This document shows positions 47,701 to 57,925 of a DNA stretch of 64,000 nt, one piece after another (the first letter of the stretch is position 1; each line of letters opens with the position of its first letter). The position numbers were made by a program, and so were the translations under genes. Under the pieces are notes generated by a model. That model saw only the letters and a program-made list of their open reading frames with translations, was not told where the DNA came from and did no database searches. This DNA is from Phoronis australis (Eukaryota > Phoronida > Phoronidae), in contig NMRA01000002.1 of the NCBI GenBank assembly GCA_002633005.1, forward strand, positions 1,336,077 to 1,400,076. Direction: 5' to 3'.

Positions 47701-50700
47701 AATATTGTCAGTGTATTGCATTACCCGACTTTGTGGCCAGGGAACTGTCCATGTGTCTAATACTGTAACTAATGATATTTATTTTTGTTGTTTTGCAGCA
47801 CTAATTAATGGCCAAGAAAGAGACGAAAGTTTTCCAGGCAACAAGGCTATATTTAGTGGTAGGTTACTGTTCACCACAAATTGTTTTTAATGGTTTGTTT
47901 CTTTAGTGTTCAATTTCAGTGTAATCCATTGAAACAGTTGCTGTTTATGATATTTTTAATATTTCCCATGTTCAATTTATGAACAAAACAATAGTTTTGT
48001 TGAAGTGGTCTAGCCCAACCCATGCTTTTGAATGATGACTGAAGAAGGTATTGACGATTTTTTACTATTTTGAAATTTGTCCTGGCCTTTGATTCTTTAT
48101 TTACATTTTTGTGAAGAAATTAAATGGATTCAAAAATTGCATAGATGTCATTTTGATCTCGTCTCAGAAAATCCTTTACTCTCTGTCACTGTTCAGCACA
48201 CTTGAATAGTACTTAACTTAAAAACCCAAGATAGTCCATACGCATAAACCTCACAAACTGGTCAATATTTTCAAAATAGCCACGCCGTATTGAAATTCAC
48301 TATCCCACAAGACAGCAATCAGATCTTTGGTGGACAGGCATTCAGCGCCACCTACATGTCCCATGTAATGCCACTGGTATAAATAGCATTTCAACACCTT
48401 TCCTGCTATCATAATACTGGCAAATTTCCATTGCTGTGCGGTATGACTTGTGGAGAAAGGTAAACATCTTGAAATATCCGTGGATGAAGGGCATCATGTT
48501 CCACTGCGGAGAATAATCCGCACCCTGCAAAGTCGGTGGTTGCAAATGATAAAGCAGGAGAATTTTGATCCCAGCCAGTGTCAAAAATACTAATAATTAA
48601 ATTAGTGAAATTAAACTAATCAAACAATGGGAGGGGCCGTCTGTGGAGCTCATTTCTCTATTTTTAGATTAATGAACCACAGTGTAGTAATTGAATTTCT
48701 GTCTGCTAAATCTGAATTGGGATCAAGCGGAAGTCACTTTTGTGCTCTCATTATTCTAGAGAGCTCCGGTATGAAAAATTCCCTATAATCACACTGTAAC
48801 ACAAAGAGTCTTTGGCAGAATGAACAATTGGCCAGGTAGCCATACTGATTTTTCCTTTTAATAGGGATATAATGAATTTTTGAGAGAAAAAGTTCTAAGG
48901 CTTTGCTGTACACAAACAGAAAGCCTAGCTATTTTATAGAACTTAGTCCAATGTTGTTCTTACTATTTATTGTTACATGTTGCCATAACATGCACAGATT
49001 TTCTTTGAAAGTTAACCAAAAGTGGTATGAGGTGACTGCAAATCCTCAAACATGTCTATCTTGGTTCATAATTTCATAGTGATGGTGGTACACTTGAGTT
49101 TATTTCTTAGCCATATATTGATCAGTTCTTACACAACCCATGCAGTTTGAATTCTAATACAAATGAACTTCAAATCCTTGCCAGAGTTTTTACTTAAGTC
49201 AATGATAATATATTTTTTGATCAATATGTCTTCTGCCAAATTTCAAAAAAGAGCAAAATGCAAAATCTAAGGCTTTCTTCTTCTGCTGTTTATTGATGAG
49301 TTGAATTGGACTGTGGGAACTTTTTAAGAATAGCGGCAGTATTTTTGGAAAAAAGATTAAGAAAGAATTGATTTTTTTGTAAAATTAACATTTTTAATAA
49401 TGACTTAAAAACATTTGTCTTCAGTTGTTTTTTTCTCTCAAGTTTTGAGACCTCTCTCATATGCATAATGAAATTTAAGCATTTTAAAGAGCGAAATGGT
49501 CAGTGTTTCTATTTCTTTGAATGTTACAGAACCTCTCCATCCTGAATTATGTGTAGTGGTTGTGAAGTGTCTTGGAGTACACTGGGGTAGTCTATTTGTT
49601 GTGCGTGAACTTGGAATCTTGCTTAAATCTCAAGATCATGTATGCATGAACTTGGAATGCACGTGGAAACTTGACAAGTTCACTCAAATAATTGCGCTCA
49701 CGTTGACAAAAATTTGCACTGCACTAAATCAAACTAAACTAAATTTTAACCTATCTTTTTTCAACTCTTAGCGATCTCATTCACCAATAAATAATCGATT
49801 TAACCATTCACAAAAACCTCCGTTGGCACAAGTTATGGTAAAGGAAAAGAACGGCTCAGCATATTCACATCTGGTTTTCTGTTAGAACTGTCTATGTCAA
49901 CTGGGCTTTTATGTTCATCTGTTCATTACAGAGAATTACTGTGCCTAGTTAAGTCAATTAAATGCATTACATAAACCAAGGGTACAAAAGGTTCTGTAAT
50001 GGGTTTCAGAAGGTAAACATTTATAAAATCTCATGCATCTCGCAGGAAGTTGTCCATTTAAATAGCTGGTTGAGTGATGGTGTGCGTTCAGTAGACGCTA
50101 GGACCTACGCTAAAACCTAGCTAAAACCTAGTCAAAGTCACGTGTTCTCATTTAAAATGCACAGCAATATCTCACGTAATCTCGCACAGTCTTGCTTTTT
50201 AGCGAGGTCCTGGCGTTACTGAACGGGAGGCAGATTATTAAGTAGAGCTCAGTATTAGAAGCGATAATGATTCGAAGACCTGGTCATTCTCCTTAATGTA
50301 CATTTTCCAGGGGAAGACACTGTTGTGGTGGAGACCATACAAGGGTCGTCAGGATTTATACTGAAGGCGACATTGTCAAAGGGAAAGGAACACGACGATG
50401 TTGCTTGGCAACATGCTCAGTTGTTCCGCCAACCTGTGGGTGAAAAAGATGTCTATCCTTTTGATGTTCAGATATTTGTCAAAAAGAGCCAGGTAAGTTT
50501 TGAAAGTGTCTGTATAAAATAGTGTTTGTGTTTTATTATGTAGCCTTGGACTGGTCACTCTCATCAACACTTGGTGATACATATGCCATTTTAGTGATTT
50601 AAAACAACTGTGGTATTTATTCAGTGGTTGTGGTCTGTGAGTTCCAGATCATTTCCATTCGTTTGACATTCACCTTTTTCATTGGTAGCGCTTTTCATGA

Positions 50701-52031
50701 AAAATTGTGTTATAAGTTTATATTGTTAAATATTGATTACAAGCCATATTCTAGATTGGTCTTGGAATACACTTAGTTAACTCTTGTATTCCTTTATGTG
50801 TAGTCGACGGTATATTTCAGTGATCTCTGTCCACTGCTGTAATCATCTCAGTCCATATTTCTAGGACTGGCAGATGTTGAAGACCTCTGTGGAGGCTAAC
50901 AAGTACATGTATGACCATCGTCATCTTGCCAGTGACATTCAGTTCCTGGTAGGTGCAGATCACGTGCCCATTGACGCCCATAAGTACGTACTGATCTCAC
51001 GGAGTCCTGTCTTCTTCACTATGTTCTACGGAGGCCTGTCACCTGAGAGCGACCAGCCTGTTCCACTCCCTGATACAGAGGCATCGGCCTTCCTGGAGTT
51101 CCTTAGGTGAGTCACACTTAAAATTTCCCCTTTTAACATCCTGCTTGCAAACTACTCGCTGTTTGTGAGCCTGGTGATTGTAAACAATATAAAACAGATA
51201 ACACAAATAAGTGAAATCATATCATAAATAGCCCAGTGATTGCATGTTTAGATTTTTTAAAACTTTTACTTAGGCAGTGTTGTTACGCCATCAGCACACG
51301 GTGAATACAAGATTTATGTCGACCATTTGTCCATGATCGACTTGGCAAACCAGACATATTTGACATCACAATGACATAGATAAGCATGCATTTATTAGTT
51401 TAAGACTATGTTACATGCCTGACCTTCAGTGTTGACATTACCGAGTGTCAATACAGTGTCTGCCATTACAATCAGTGCTTGATAAAATACTGTTTTTACA
51501 CCTGCTAGCAGCGCCATCTAGTGGTCTGTTATTGTACCCACCATTTCTTGGATTCTGTTTTTCTGTGATATCTAAACTGTATGTTTTAGGTTCCTATATT
51601 ACGACGAAGTCAACATCAACCCAGACAATGTTTTTGAGATATTCTACACTGCTCAGAAATACCTAGTCTCATCATTGACCAAGAAGTGCATACGCTTCAT
51701 TGTGACTCAGCTCTCTATAGACAACTGCTGCTCTGTTCTTACACAAGCTGTGCTGTGTGACGAAGTACAATTGATGTCAAAAACACTAAGCTTCATGCTC
51801 AACAGCTTGAGCGAAGTTTACCAGAATGAGAGCTATAAGGACTTGTCTCTCCATGCGTTAGTATATGTACTAAAGAACTCTGACATTGACACCAAGTCAG
51901 CTCAGTTCCGCACAGTTTTTGATGTCTGGCTGCAGGAAGAGTGCACGAGGCAACAGTTGACGGTGTCGGCTAGCAGCAGACAACTAGTTACTTCACAGCT
52001 CAAGGCTCAGATACCGTCATTTCCACTGTAA
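41592..52031 (+). CDS. PAW-BTB-BACK protein, predicted N-myristoylated (eight exons)
   Basis: Exons: 41592-41762 (coding from the ATG at 41643), 44315-44608, 46895-47095, 47427-47607, 47799-47858, 50311-50492, 50865-51106 and 51590-52031. They join to 573 codons plus TAA. Residues 1-40: MGNQKSRSSRS with Gly2 and Ser6, a classical N-myristoylation start, then a Ser/Gln-rich linker. Residues 41-138: a beta-rich domain I do not recognise (AGVYSQYG, SGSGFDEIGPFEIHG, HTVQYAGTI, ISGLYWNS). Residues 139-346: a complete PAW domain, otherwise known from the C-terminus of peptide:N-glycanase (NGLY1), where it binds mannose chains. Diagnostic pieces are GWSNCVWLEENMYRKVEYDW, QMVYLSR, ICWKFDLG and DDVAWQHAQLFRQ. 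Residues 347-573: a BTB and BACK of BTBD1/2/3/6 type. No transglutaminase core is present, so it is not an N-glycanase. A cullin-3 adaptor role is inferred. Confidence 0.9.
41763..44314. other. PAW-BTB intron 1
   Basis: A 2.55-kb intron between the start exon and the beta-rich domain exon, with donor GTAAGG and acceptor TTTGCTTTCAG. I see no repeat array or exon in it. Open frames on the minus strand around 43.15-43.43 kb lack domain features. Confidence 0.5.
44315..44608 (+). CDS. PAW-BTB gene exon 2, unrecognised beta-rich domain
   Basis: A single 294-base exon (98 codons, phase 0 at both ends) encodes one compact domain with regularly spaced Gly, aromatic and acidic residues: CGQWAGVYSQYGQQ, FTMDLLFFDDQRVSGSGFDE, IGPFEIHGDFNR, GQISFDKKYIGRHTVQYAG and GKKISGLYWNSDTFEM. 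The pattern looks like an up-and-down meander of about eight beta strands (barrel-like). I cannot assign a family with confidence. Confidence 0.85.
44609..46894. other. PAW-BTB intron 2, contains a foldback element
   Basis: A 2.3-kb intron. Apart from the inverted-repeat element at 46243-46485 no structure stands out. The flanking exons join in phase 0. Confidence 0.5.
46243..46485. mobile_element. Foldback MITE, family 3, with about 85-bp inverted repeats
   Basis: The left arm starts AGATCAGGTTTGAGTCTAAT and runs through ACAAAAATTAGCGACGTTGC to GACTTCAGCTTGG. The right arm is the inverse with a handful of changes and ends CTCAAACTTGATCT. Arms are about 85 bp with a short loop. A 13-bp direct repeat TGTATCTATTAAG occurs at 46232-46244 and again at 46521-46533, which may be part of an insertion footprint. 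It is non-coding and intronic in the PAW-BTB gene. Confidence 0.85.
46895..50492 (+). CDS. PAW-BTB gene exons 3-6, PAW domain
   Basis: Exons 46895-47095, 47427-47607, 47799-47858 and 50311-50492. Compared with the C-terminal third of NGLY1 (from memory), the order of conserved pieces is the same: QVQYSCSTDQYVRP, GWSNCVW, MYRKVEYDWQMVYLSR, ICWKFDLGDHEIDRV, STTFKTGKVSWSLETDD, GFILKATLSKGKEHDDVAWQ and HAQLFRQPVG, ending in FPFE-like YPFDVQIFVKK. Both outer borders are phase 0, so the domain could have been inserted by exon shuffling. The 60-base exon 47799-47858 lies in a loop of the domain. Confidence 0.9.
47590..47742 (+). repeat. 76-bp tandem duplication spanning a 5' splice site
   Basis: Two 76-bp units start GAGTTGTGGATGTAGATGGT (47590) and GAGTTATGGATGTACACGGT (47666). 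The first contains the last 18 bases of PAW-BTB exon 4 and the real donor GTGAGT (47608-47613). The second repeats it as GTGAGC at 47684-47689. Use of the second donor would read into GGT-GAG-TAA and stop. Confidence 0.88.
47859..50310. other. PAW-BTB intron 5
   Basis: A 2.45-kb intron between the 60-base exon and the last PAW exon. It contains the MITE at 50085-50225. A weak CTCF-like word (CAGCGCCACCTACATG) lies near 48341. No exon is seen. Confidence 0.5.
50085..50225. mobile_element. Foldback MITE, family 4 copy A
   Basis: The left end CGTTCAGTAGACGCTAGGAC and right end GTCCTGGCGTTACTGAACG are inverted repeats of about 22 bp. Internally it has ATCTCACGTAATCTCGCACA. Its reverse complement matches 61964-62040 (GCTAGGACCTCGCT, GCGAGATTTCGTGAGATATT, TATTTTAAATG), and the forward strand matches about 62505-62560. 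Confidence 0.75.
50865..52031 (+). CDS. PAW-BTB gene exons 7-8, BTB and BACK
   Basis: Exon 50865-51106 begins DWQMLKTSVEANKYMYDHRH, like the segment before the BTB fold in BTBD3/BTBD6, followed by SDIQFLVG, IDAHKYVLISRSPVFFTMFYGGL and EASAFLEFLRF. Exon 51590-52031 completes the BTB (LYYDEVNINPDNVFEIFYTA) and adds a BACK region (KYLVSSLTKKCIRFI, QLSIDNCCSVLTQA). It ends in IPSFPL before TAA at 52029-52031. The C-terminal PHR domain of BTBD1/2/3/6 is absent. BTB-BACK proteins of this clade bind cullin-3. Confidence 0.93.
51510..51526 (-). promoter_or_regulatory. Strong CTCF-like motif in PAW-BTB intron 7
   Basis: AGCGCCATCTAGTGGTC on the plus strand reads as CCACTAGATGGCGCT on the minus strand, a full match to the core motif known for CTCF in bilaterians. 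It lies 64 bp before the last exon. Unlike the copies in family R repeats it stands alone. Occupancy is untested. Confidence 0.45.
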
Positions 52032-52407
52032 TAGTCCTGCCCGTGTGCTTCAGCTCCTGTGCCCCAATGTTCAACTGTGTTGTGGAGAGACCGCTTGATG
52101 GGCATGACTGCGTGAGACTGTTGACTGTCTTGCTGTATCGAAGGTAAAATATCATTAACTTCAGCATGGAAGAAAACAAGCTTGCGACAGAGTTCTGAGT
52201 TGTAGAAATGATTGATTAACGCGCCTTGGTCCCTATTGTCATGAAATTATTCGCACCACCACACATGTTAAATTATTAGAGCCAGCACACCTTATTATGT
52301 TATCTCAAAATTGCGAAAAGTAAAGGTGTTAACAAAATTATGATACAACTGACAGATTTTCTGTTTCTTTATTGTTTTTTTAAATTTATTTCTGCATAAG
52401 TATATGA
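52032..52407 (+). other. Probable start of the PAW-BTB 3' UTR
   Basis: Follows the stop codon. No canonical AATAAA signal was found in this first stretch, so the transcript may extend into the downstream minisatellite or use a variant signal. Confidence 0.4.
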
Positions 52408-52995
52408 AATTCAACTTATGGCTATTGAGAACACAACATAAGAATCGTGTAATGTGAAGTTAAACTTGCCGTTATTGAGAACACAACTTAAGCATCATGT
52501 AACATGAAAATCAACTTGTGGTTATTGTTAACACAACATAAGCATCATGTAACATGAAGATCAACTTGTGGTTATTGTTAACACAACTTAAGCATCATGT
52601 AACATAAAGATCAACTTGTTGTTATTGAGAACACAACATAAGCATCATGTAACATGAAGATCAACTTGCCGTTACTGAGAACACAACATAAGCATGTGAA
52701 GTTCAGCTTGTGGTTTTAGAGAACACAACATAAGCATCAGGTAATATGAAGTTCAGCTTGTGGTTATTAAGAACACAACATAAGCATCAGGTCTAATATG
52801 AAGTTCAACTTGTGGTTATTGAGAACACAACATAAGCATCAGGTAATATGAAGTTCAACTTGTGGTTATTGAGAACACAACGTGAGCCTCATGTAATTTG
52901 AAGTTCAGCTTGTGGTTATTGAGAACACAACATAAGCATCAGGTAATATGAAGTTCAATTTGTGGTTATTGAGAACACAACATAAGCATCATGTG
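52408..52995. repeat. 50-bp minisatellite, about 12 copies
   Basis: Units of about 50 bp share GAACACAACATAAGCATCAG, GTAATATGAAGTTCAACTTG and TGGTTATTGA. Divergence between units is about 5-15%, higher than in the 31- and 32-bp arrays, so this array is older. It lies 380 bp after the PAW-BTB stop codon. Confidence 0.93.
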
Positions 52996-53449
52996 ATGCA
53001 AAAGTTTCCTTTAAATGAGATAAGATCCATTTGGAGTAATCTTGAATTTCTCCAATGTCACATAATCAGTGTCTATTTATTAGGTTAATAGTCAGGGTAA
53101 TAACTATTTTTCATCAAACCATATGTAAATAGAGGTCTTGAAAGCATCCTGGCTGTACTTTTTCATTTCCTTTTGGGACATGAAAACTGATGGAAACCCT
53201 AAACTCTGAATAGAGGAGTAAAAAATGACTAATGTAGATTGCTGAATTGTCAATATTGGTCAAGTATAAGTGGTTTTGTCATTAAAAACCCAAGCCTTGA
53301 GTTATCCATTGGAAAGTATAGTTCCCAGCATGGTTTATCAGCTAGTTTTACTGCGTCACTGACTCACAATAGAAGCTGAGCCTGGAAGAATGTGGATAGA
53401 ACCTGTTGTGGTGATGGAATCTGGTTTAAAGGGCAATTTCATGACATGG

Positions 53450-53645
53450 TGTGATATGAAGTTCAACTTTTTGTTATTGAGAACATAACTTAAGTATCAT
53501 GTGACATGAAGTTCAACTTCTTGTTATTAAGAACATAACCTAAGTATCATGTGACATGAAGTTCAACTTCTTGTTATTAAGAACATAACGTAAGTATCAT
53601 GTGATATGGAGTTCAACGGTGGTCATTGAGAACATTACATAAGCA
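53450..53645. repeat. 50-bp minisatellite, second block of about 4 copies
   Basis: Units with GTGACATGAAGTTCAACTTC, TTGTTATTAAGAACATAACC and TAAGTATCAT are a diverged continuation of the array at 52408-52995. The 450-bp stretch between them does not contain the repeat. Confidence 0.9.
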
Positions 53646-56600
53646 GAAATGTTTGTCATGTTTGAGACTGAGATACATGAAGATTGAAGTGATTCTGTGG
53701 ACATACATCTGAGGTCTGTTTTGGACTTAATTTAGTGGTTGGGATAATCATAATGTGATACTCTTTATCTAACATGTTAAGGTCATTTTTGTGCAATATA
53801 TATACATGTTAACATTCTCTAGTCTTCGATTCTTAATGTGCTTGCGTTTTAGGCTGACTTCAATGTGCCCCTTTCCTTGCACTATTGTATTTTATATTAC
53901 GTCAATAGGTGTCACTGGATGCAGGTCAGTGTGAAAGGCAAACAGCCTGCTTGAAAAAAAATTGTGTTATTCAGAGACTTGGCTCTTATTTTTGAATAGT
54001 GTCTGGTCGTCCGTTATGGCAATTCAATTACAGCTTAGATCTCTACTTAGAGAGGTCGTGCCTCATCTCATCAGTTCAGGATTCCCTCTGAAGTTGTTTT
54101 GACCAAGAGGGCTGGTGAAATATTTGGCAACTGTTGAAGCGGCTATTATGGCAACTGAAAATTGGGGTGTCGAGGGACTGTACCTCAGACTTTACGACGT
54201 AGCACCCTGAGAATCCTTTATCCAGCACACTTTACAAGTTCTTGTTTTTAGTAGGAAAGTGATGTGTATGCACGGTGCATTCGATTTTCATGTACAGATA
54301 TCTGTTACCACTGACGAATTAAGATTTTTTTGATCGGTCGTCGCATAACCCGTTTTGCTTTGGCCGGTCTTCAGTCGTAAAATGCAGCCAGTCACACTCT
54401 CTATTTAGGGCAAAATGTCTAATTTACCCCCAAGGCCGTGCCGGAAGATAACATGTATTTTAATTTCATACAATCGGTCTTTAAGCATTCAGAACTAAGT
54501 TGTACGCCTCGTACTTTTAACTTTGTTTAGTATGCCCTGTTTATGGGAATAAACGGGAAAACGCAATGGCAAATAAACTGGGTAGAAGTCGGTTATCGGT
54601 TGTTGTGCATCCCATACAGCCATAACATGATATCCTATTAAATCATGCAGGTTGGGTTAACTAGTTATGTAGATGATATAAAAGTACAGAGCTAGCCCAG
54701 AGGCTGGAAAAAATTGCATGGCTACGCCTCTTAATCTCAGCTACTATTCCCTAAACCCCTGTCCCTTACCACCAAATACCAAACCCGCAGTTAAAATTCC
54801 ATCCCTGAGCAGGGATTGAAAATACTGCATACCTGGGGACCAAACTACATACCCAGGGACCAACTTTTTAGTTACACGGACCCATGGCGTGGTTTGGAGT
54901 TTGGTCACCCGCTATGGATTATTTTGGACGCGTTTGAAGAGATTAAGGGTGCAGGTGTTGGAATTGGGCCGGGACTATAGGGTTTAGGGAAGTGAAGCTG
55001 AAATTTAGAAGCGCAGCCATGGAATCATTTCTTGCTCCCCCTACTATTGTATGTGCGTAACTAGGGTCATATGTGAAGCTGCGCATCTAGATCCGAAATA
55101 AGGCGCATATGCCTATATGCGAAACAGTTGAATAAAACCATGGACTTGAATATGAAAGTGCATGGTGAAATCGAGGAGCGGATCCTGATTGAGACTGATT
55201 TTTCTGTTCAGTTGCAAAACTGAAGGGCGTTCACGTGTATTCAATTTATACTGAAAAGTGCGAGGAATTATAGACAAAAATGATGATTGCATTTGTTTGA
55301 ACGTCGAGTATCGAAAACGAATGTCATACCGCCTCAATTTTACGAACGAAAGCTCAGGAAAAGGGCGATATAGGTCTACTAAGACGTGTCGAATTTATTC
55401 TCATTTTGGGAGGGAAAATTTTCCTAAGCACTTAGTCAAATGAGTATTTTAGCCGTTATTCAAACAATATGCGATATATGTTGTTAAGACGAAGTCGTCG
55501 GTCCTATTTACTTGTGTTACGTGTGGATCCAAGTTTTGCAAGGGATTTAGAAACGCGGAACAAGCACTAATTGTTTTCACATGTTGCGTCTCGCTAAATA
55601 AACATTGGTTCCAAAGGAAATTTTTGGCCATTCTAATTAAAATCGAGCCGCGGACAATGTCGAGACATCGCTTGAGATTTATAATGAGAACCAAATCCGC
55701 TGTGTTGTTTTATATCAATATGGGCAATGTTCTTTGTTTATGGGAGATTGGTGGTGTAGTCTTATTCTGTGATTTCAGTCTCATTGAATTAGCATTGGTA
55801 AAAATAACTTTTGCCTGGAAGGAATTTGGAGGCTTCCGTACCATTTTTTGACACTGGTGTCGTTGCAGAATTTATCACCAAACTAAAAATAAAAGGCGTC
55901 TTTTCCGTCAGCCGTCAGGCACACTTTTCCAGAAAAAGAACTGGAATAATAAAACTTCCCTCGTTGTTTTATTTTCTCGTGGCACATTCCGTCCTTAAAA
56001 TTTTTTCTTCACTAAAATTTAATACATCGAGTTTTAGAGTGCTCGTAAACTTTGTAGTCGACTAGTTTTGAAGTGGACATTGCTCTTGTACGCTTGTAAA
56101 TCAGTTGTTTTTACCGTGTGAACATTTTGCGGGATCATCATTGCTACGTTATCCATTAAAGGACGGACTGCATGGTCTTTTTGTAATGTGCACATGCGTG
56201 GTCTTCTAAATACGTCACAAATAATGAGCAAGGGTAAATAGCAACAGAATGTAAGAAATACTCCGTGCTTCCTGTTTAACGCCAGGAACTTGCAGTTTAA
56301 AACTTTAACTAACGGAAAATTCTTGAATGTTGGAAAAGTTCACAGTATACCAATATGATTTGCGAAATGGCTTTTTGATATTTTGAGAGAAAGTAATCCG
56401 TGTTCTGAATGTCAAGGAAATGAACAACTAGACGAACACGTTGGATTTACGTAAGTTGACATTTTGTTGCAAATTCACAGTGATCTCTCTAATGAAGACG
56501 CCTTGTCTCCATTTATAGCCTTAAGCACAGCGTCTAGGCATTCCGCCGGGAGTAAATAGCCCACAGCACTGTCCCTGGGGCAAAATATGTTTTCTTTAAA

Positions 56601-57700
56601 GTCTAATTTTTCTCCGTCCATTACGAGAATTGGTGGAATTAGTCTGATCAGCGTCTAGTTAAGTGCTGTCCACCGTTGGCTCCAAAGGAGGGAGGCGTCG
56701 TTATGACCAGAAGTTGGACAGATTGGGGGACCAAATGTGAAACTTATGTCGGACTGTTAATGCACTTGTTCAACACATTTAGAAAAATAGCCTGCGGACA
56801 TCGATCGCCGCGTGAAACACCACTGGAGAGATAACGCACTCGTCATGTCCGAGAAAATCGTTTACAAGTGACATTTATTCGTGCATGGTCAAGCATACCT
56901 GAAATAACGTATTATCATTTTTATCACTCTGAATGGAAGTGAAAAAATTAAAACATGTCAAACTTGGAAATGTTTGTGAAGTATTTGAAAAGTTAGTTAC
57001 AGTGGACATAATTCAAAAGTCATTTGTCGCAGTAATTACCGAGGACTTAAAAAAGCATAGATAACGAGAAAGGTCAAAACTTCTGGAACGGGCAGAATAA
57101 CCAGGTTATTGGGCTTTATGCAATTAGACTCAACTTTGCATAAATCGGACCTTGTACAATCGATAATCCAAAATCATTTGTGCAAAGAATTATGAGATGT
57201 GGAAAATCTTGTAATTTGTATGACTGACCAGTAACTAGCGGAATCTTGCAAAAATCTCTAATTTGCTATACTTATTAAAATAAATGACTCAAATTCGAGG
57301 AAAATGAAGACCTGAAGGTCACGCGTTATGAATTATTTGTTCAATAGGACCATGATTACGGTGTCCAGGCCTTAATAAATGTTGCCATGACAACCTGATT
57401 AAGTTTACTGGACAGCTACAAACTTTTTAGGATGGTCCCAGTTATTGCATAGAACTGTAGAGTTTGGTGGCTGTTGTGGTCTGATTGAAAATTTGATGTG
57501 AAGCTCAGGCTAACAAACCATGCCATGCTGTCATCACCACCAATCACGCATTATACCATCTTTAGTATATGCTAGCAATCAAACTCTAGATAACTTTACA
57601 TATAGTCAATATAAGTACGACGCTACGGTCCGTATTTAAATTTTGTAAGCGAACGATATTTTAGGCGGCTATAAATTTCCATTCCGATACAAAAACTTAC
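53646..57700. other. Gene-free stretch
   Basis: About 4 kb with no reading frame that shows a domain, paired splice sites or family similarity. Short open frames near 55.26 and 55.6 kb have no recognisable features. No transposon ends were identified. Confidence 0.4.
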
Positions 57701-57810
57701 ATCACTTATGGTTCTGAAATTGTTTTCAAACTTTTCCTTAGTCGATTTAACGGTGGTGTTGGAATTAGAAAGAACGCTCAATTCGTCATTGCTTGATACC
57801 AGGCTCTACG

Positions 57811-57925
57811 AGATAAGTTGTCACGGCGGGTTATATTACATGTCTAGCATGATCTCGAGTAATGATGAACTGTCAACTTTGTCAAGCCCAGAAATCACGT
57901 CAGGATCAAGTTGAGACCGTATGTA
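57811..57925 (+). other. Duplicated block T1 (possible alternative first exon)
   Basis: Contains TCACGGCGGG at 57821-57830 and then CATGATCTCGAGTAATGATG, giving MSSMISSNDELSTLSSPE in frame. It matches the block at 63786-63920 at about three of four bases over 110 bp. A GTCAGG at the end of the similarity could act as a donor. Function is unknown. Confidence 0.35.

Noticed and set aside
55258-56065. Short plus-strand open frames near 55.3 and 55.6-56.0 kb
   Set aside because: No recognisable domain, codon bias or splice signals that would link them.
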